The notes under the pieces are model-generated. The model saw nothing but the letters and a program-made list of their open reading frames with translations. It was not told the origin of the DNA and did no database searches. DNA of 64,000 bases from Apostichopus japonicus (Eukaryota > Echinodermata > Holothuroidea > Aspidochirotida > Stichopodidae): the NCBI RefSeq assembly GCF_037975245.1, contig NC_092561.1, positions 684,001 to 748,000 of the forward strand. Reading direction: 5' to 3'. Of the stretch, positions 60,815 through 64,000 are shown piece after piece. How positions within the stretch are numbered: the stretch's first letter is position 1; each line of letters starts with the position of its first letter. The position numbers and the translations under genes were made by a program.

Positions 60815-62770
60815 GTAAGTCATTTTAATTCTCAGGTGAAATACGGTACACTTTGTGCATCGATGGCTATATATCATACCAAGTTTCTACATGGACTCTG
60901 GCTCTAGAATATATTACCAAGGATTTGTCTATAACTATATAACTTAACTCCATTATCTTATCATGCAGATTTTGTTAATAATAAATATTACAAATTGTTT
61001 ATACAAGGTCACATTGTTGGCCTGTGCAATGACGTTTATTTACCTATAGAAGATTGCATATAGGATAGCCGATTGAAGGCGACACATGTACATCATAAAT
61101 CAAGTTAAAACAACAGACAAAAGCTTTCTCCCCTCCACAATAAATAACAACAACAAAGCAGAAGAAAAAACTCAACAAAACAGCAAAGTTCACTTACTAT
61201 TTCCTGGAGATCATAATTAAATAGTGACCCCTTGAAATATATAGTTGCGTACTAGTACGCGATATGACAATGGCTAGTTATTAATGTTTATTCATAAATA
61301 AAACTAGAAATAAGAAATTAGTCAATCTTTGATGGAATTTGATGGGTGTTGCAGATATCTTCATAATTTTTAATGCCTATTAGATTGATTAGGACAATGC
61401 CGTGATTATAGTTGTCCGTATATACCTTCAAGGAATTGTCCGATATTAATTAATATTAACTATAGAAGTCAGTATATGCTGTAACTAGAGTAGACTTATA
61501 CTAGTAATTTATGGAATGGGGTGGGTATCACATCGAACAGTTTTAAGATATTATGATAATACCTTTCTCAAACTATTTAAACAAAACAAGTTCATAAAGG
61601 GGGAGAGGGGGGGGGGGGGTAGGTACGGGTATGGGAAGGTCCGTGCCACTCCTTTCAAAACTCTTGGCACCAAACGTTAGTTACAAACAAACATAATTTC
61701 ATCAAACTTAGGTAGAGAGTGGGCATTTTACGTTACACGATGTTAACTGATATGCACCGACTTCGAGAGTAATATATGTTTCTACTGAGTACCGTACTTA
61801 CCTCTCGAACTAAACTCACACAGCCCCCCCCCCCCCCACACCTCCCAAGTCCATTGTGAGAAATTATTCTGAATCTACTATACTCAAAACAAATGCCGAT
61901 ACAAGTTATTAGCAAAGATAACATTGAAACTGGTCATGCGCATGGAGACATTCTAACAAGGACGTTTCTTTATTCAAAATGTTCTATCTTTTTGAATATT
62001 TGAGAGCGTATATATCTGGAAGCCAAATATATTCGAAACTATTTTTGGTTTTGTTTTCTTGGTGAAATCCTCGTCTTAGTATCATTCTTCGACTAGTTGA
62101 TTAGCACTTTAAGCCGCAGGCGACTTGATTGATGTTTATCGAGGTAAATGATCTCCAAAAAGGTTATGTTTCTAGTTATAATTGAATTATTTATCTTCCA
62201 ACTGGGAGTTCATTTGAAAAGTTGGCTTAGAGCATATTAATGTTTTGAGGAGTAGTTGGAGGAAATGAAGACTTCATGAAAATGATTTTTTTTTTAATAT
62301 TTGCATTTAGGCATATAAAATGGAACGTTCGAGCATTGACTTACACACTCAATCGTGAAAGTAATGTGGTCTCTATGTCTAGATAGAAGTTCTCACTAGC
62401 TAAACCCTACCCATCACTGGATAGCTGACAAGTTGGCCTTTCATGGCACTAACATTCCCGTATAATGACCATGAAGAGTTTTCCATATGAGACCGTTCTC
62501 TGCTCTTTCATGGAAGACCAATTTGCTCTAAAATTGTCTCCATTTTCCCTTTTTGTGCATTACATATTATTTCTATTCATGCTCTTCGACATCCAAGCCA
62601 CACAAAAAAATAGGAAAAAAAAGAGATTCCGATTGATAACATATCGAAATAGATGTTCTCCTGTTGCCTTTCGGCACCTTCCCTGAAGGAGAGCACTTGG
62701 ACGGATTGCTTATACAGGGAATGTGACACCATCAGTGGCGGGAGAAGACTTCAATTTTGGGAGGTGGCAG
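60815..62770. other. Non-coding or intronic region, nothing recognised
   Basis: Poly(G) is near 61607 and poly(C) near 61822. The 73-codon frame at 62465-62686 has a hydrophobic segment but no recognised family. Confidence 0.4.
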
Positions 62771-62772
62771 AC

Positions 62773-63005
<233 letters not shown>

Positions 63006-63020
63006 AATATAACATATTAT

Positions 63021-63393
63021 GGACATACAATCAGCGTCCATAGCCTAGTGGTTAGGGTGTCCGCGTACAGAGCGGGAGGCCCGTGGTTCGAATCCCGGTG
63101 GAGGCTGAAAGTTTTTTCACTGTTCTTGATTTTCCAACTCATTACGATTTTCATTTATATATATTCATTTGCCTTTGTCGTTTACCTCCATTGCATTAAC
63201 ATAAAGTCTGTTCAAAGTATCTCTTTCGAGATCCGGCTTTAGGAATCACAAATGATTTTCGAGTTGGATAGCATCATGTTTGATCTCTAGAGTAGGGCAA
63301 AATATGTCACCAAAAACAGAACTAGTATTGTTCGATATAGGTGACATACGCCTACAGTGGAATTACAATCTTCCTTACCGGTTTCGAACCTCT
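63021..63393 (+). repeat. tRNA-derived composite repeat, full 373-bp unit
   Basis: Unit order: GGACATACAATCAGCGTCC leader, A box TAGCCTAGTGG (63041-63051), anticodon-like arm CCGC-GTACAGA-GCGG, B box GGTTCGAATCC (63085-63095), tail CTGAAAGTTTTTTCACTG to TTTATATATATTCATTTGCC, then a central block to CCGGTTTCGAACCTCT. Box spacing fits an active-type Pol III internal promoter. The T stem has two mismatches, so it is not a functional tRNA. Confidence 0.8.
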
Positions 63394-63560
63394 GGACATA
63401 CAATCAGCGTCCATAGCCTAGTGGTTAGGGTGTCCGCGTACAGAGCGGGAGGCCCGTGGTTCGAATCCCGGTGGAGGCTGAAAGTTTTTTCACTGTTCTT
63501 GATTTTCCAACTCATTACGATTTTCATTTATATATATATATATATATATATGTATATAGA
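63394..63560 (+). repeat. Second tandem copy of the tRNA-derived repeat
   Basis: Bases 63394-63533 appear identical to 63021-63160 by eye, including both boxes (A box at 63414, B box at 63458). The copy ends where TTTATATATA has become a short (TA)n. It therefore arose by very recent tandem duplication or gene conversion. Confidence 0.85.
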
Positions 63561-64000
63561 TATATGAGAGTAGCACGCGAATACAAATAGGCTGCCTCAC
63601 CCGTGACAAAATTATAAGCTGTGTTATGTACATAAAGCGTAGGCTATATTCGAACTCTGTCAAGGACAAAAGTTAAAAAGCAGTCTTGGATATCTCTTCC
63701 ATACTGTACTTCCCAACAGATGATTTCATTTTGTCATTTATGAGTGTCGGTGATTCATTCTTATACAACCCTCCTATGAGTCGCGGCAAGAATCTTTCAA
63801 GTTCACATTTACTGACGATTTTTACGATGAAAGATAAAAGTCATCCAGATCAGAATTCAGCTCCCATCTGAGAGTTCATGAACCTCCTTTTGGTGTGGAT
63901 GACGACTGTCACTATCATAGATACATATCTATAGGCCTGTATCTTTCTCATCACAAACCGTCCTCTTATAACCGTCCTGGACTACTGTCTGAGGGGCAGA
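63561..64000. other. Non-coding region, nothing recognised
   Basis: A short open frame (63686-63871) has no recognisable domain. Nothing else is seen to the window end. Confidence 0.4.

Noticed and set aside
63033-63110. Functional tRNA gene
   Set aside because: A and B boxes and an anticodon-like stem are present, but the T stem has two mismatches, the acceptor ends do not pair convincingly, and the unit is part of a repeated composite.

Overview
The window is animal nuclear DNA that is AT-rich and gene-poor. It has long introns, GT-AG splice junctions, tRNA-derived SINE-like repeats, LINE debris, snRNA-derived repeats, many (TA)n and poly(C)/poly(G) tracts, and foldback elements whose arms are tandem repeats. 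Foldback elements of that kind (TU elements) are known from sea urchins, and several dispersed motifs are ones I associate with marine invertebrates. A marine deuterostome, possibly an echinoderm, is my best guess, but it is inference.

Only one gene can be reconstructed with confidence. It lies on the minus strand with coding exons at 18967-18910, 11127-11071, 10772-10699 and 7973-7536. The exons join in compatible phase into a 208-residue Ras-superfamily protein most like RERG/RERGL. A TATA box at 19220-19211 and a consensus splice donor beside 19152 suggest the promoter and a short untranslated first exon. Its G-protein motifs are unusual: switch I lacks the Ras Thr35 equivalent, and the Gly60 and Gln61 equivalents of DTAGQ are Ser and Lys.

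Layout. 1-2.3 kb holds (TA)n tracts, a tRNA-derived composite repeat and an inverted-repeat element. 2.3-7.5 kb has no recognisable gene but holds a minus-strand tRNA-like SINE and a tandem duplication. 7.5-19.2 kb is the RERGL-like gene. 19.2-31 kb is non-coding, with a long (TCA)n tract, a minus-strand U2 snRNA-like duplicated repeat and a 12-copy, 27-bp minisatellite in which most units carry a near-consensus Pol III B box. 31-39 kb holds two foldback elements of one family, poly(C)/(G) runs and hAT-like termini. 39-44.5 kb holds a perfect 18-bp-arm hairpin, a 203-bp duplication, a 22-bp minisatellite with inverted arms, a duplicated ~360-bp segment and a decayed LINE reverse-transcriptase fragment. 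44.5-59.9 kb is mostly anonymous, with two candidate minus-strand exons. 59.9-60.1 kb holds a well-formed candidate first coding exon on the plus strand. The right end repeats the tRNA-derived composite as a perfect tandem copy beside (TA)n.

The window is best read as one small-GTPase gene in repeat-rich DNA. Its most interesting content is repeat architecture built from Pol III and snRNA promoter or RNA parts, and foldback DNA.
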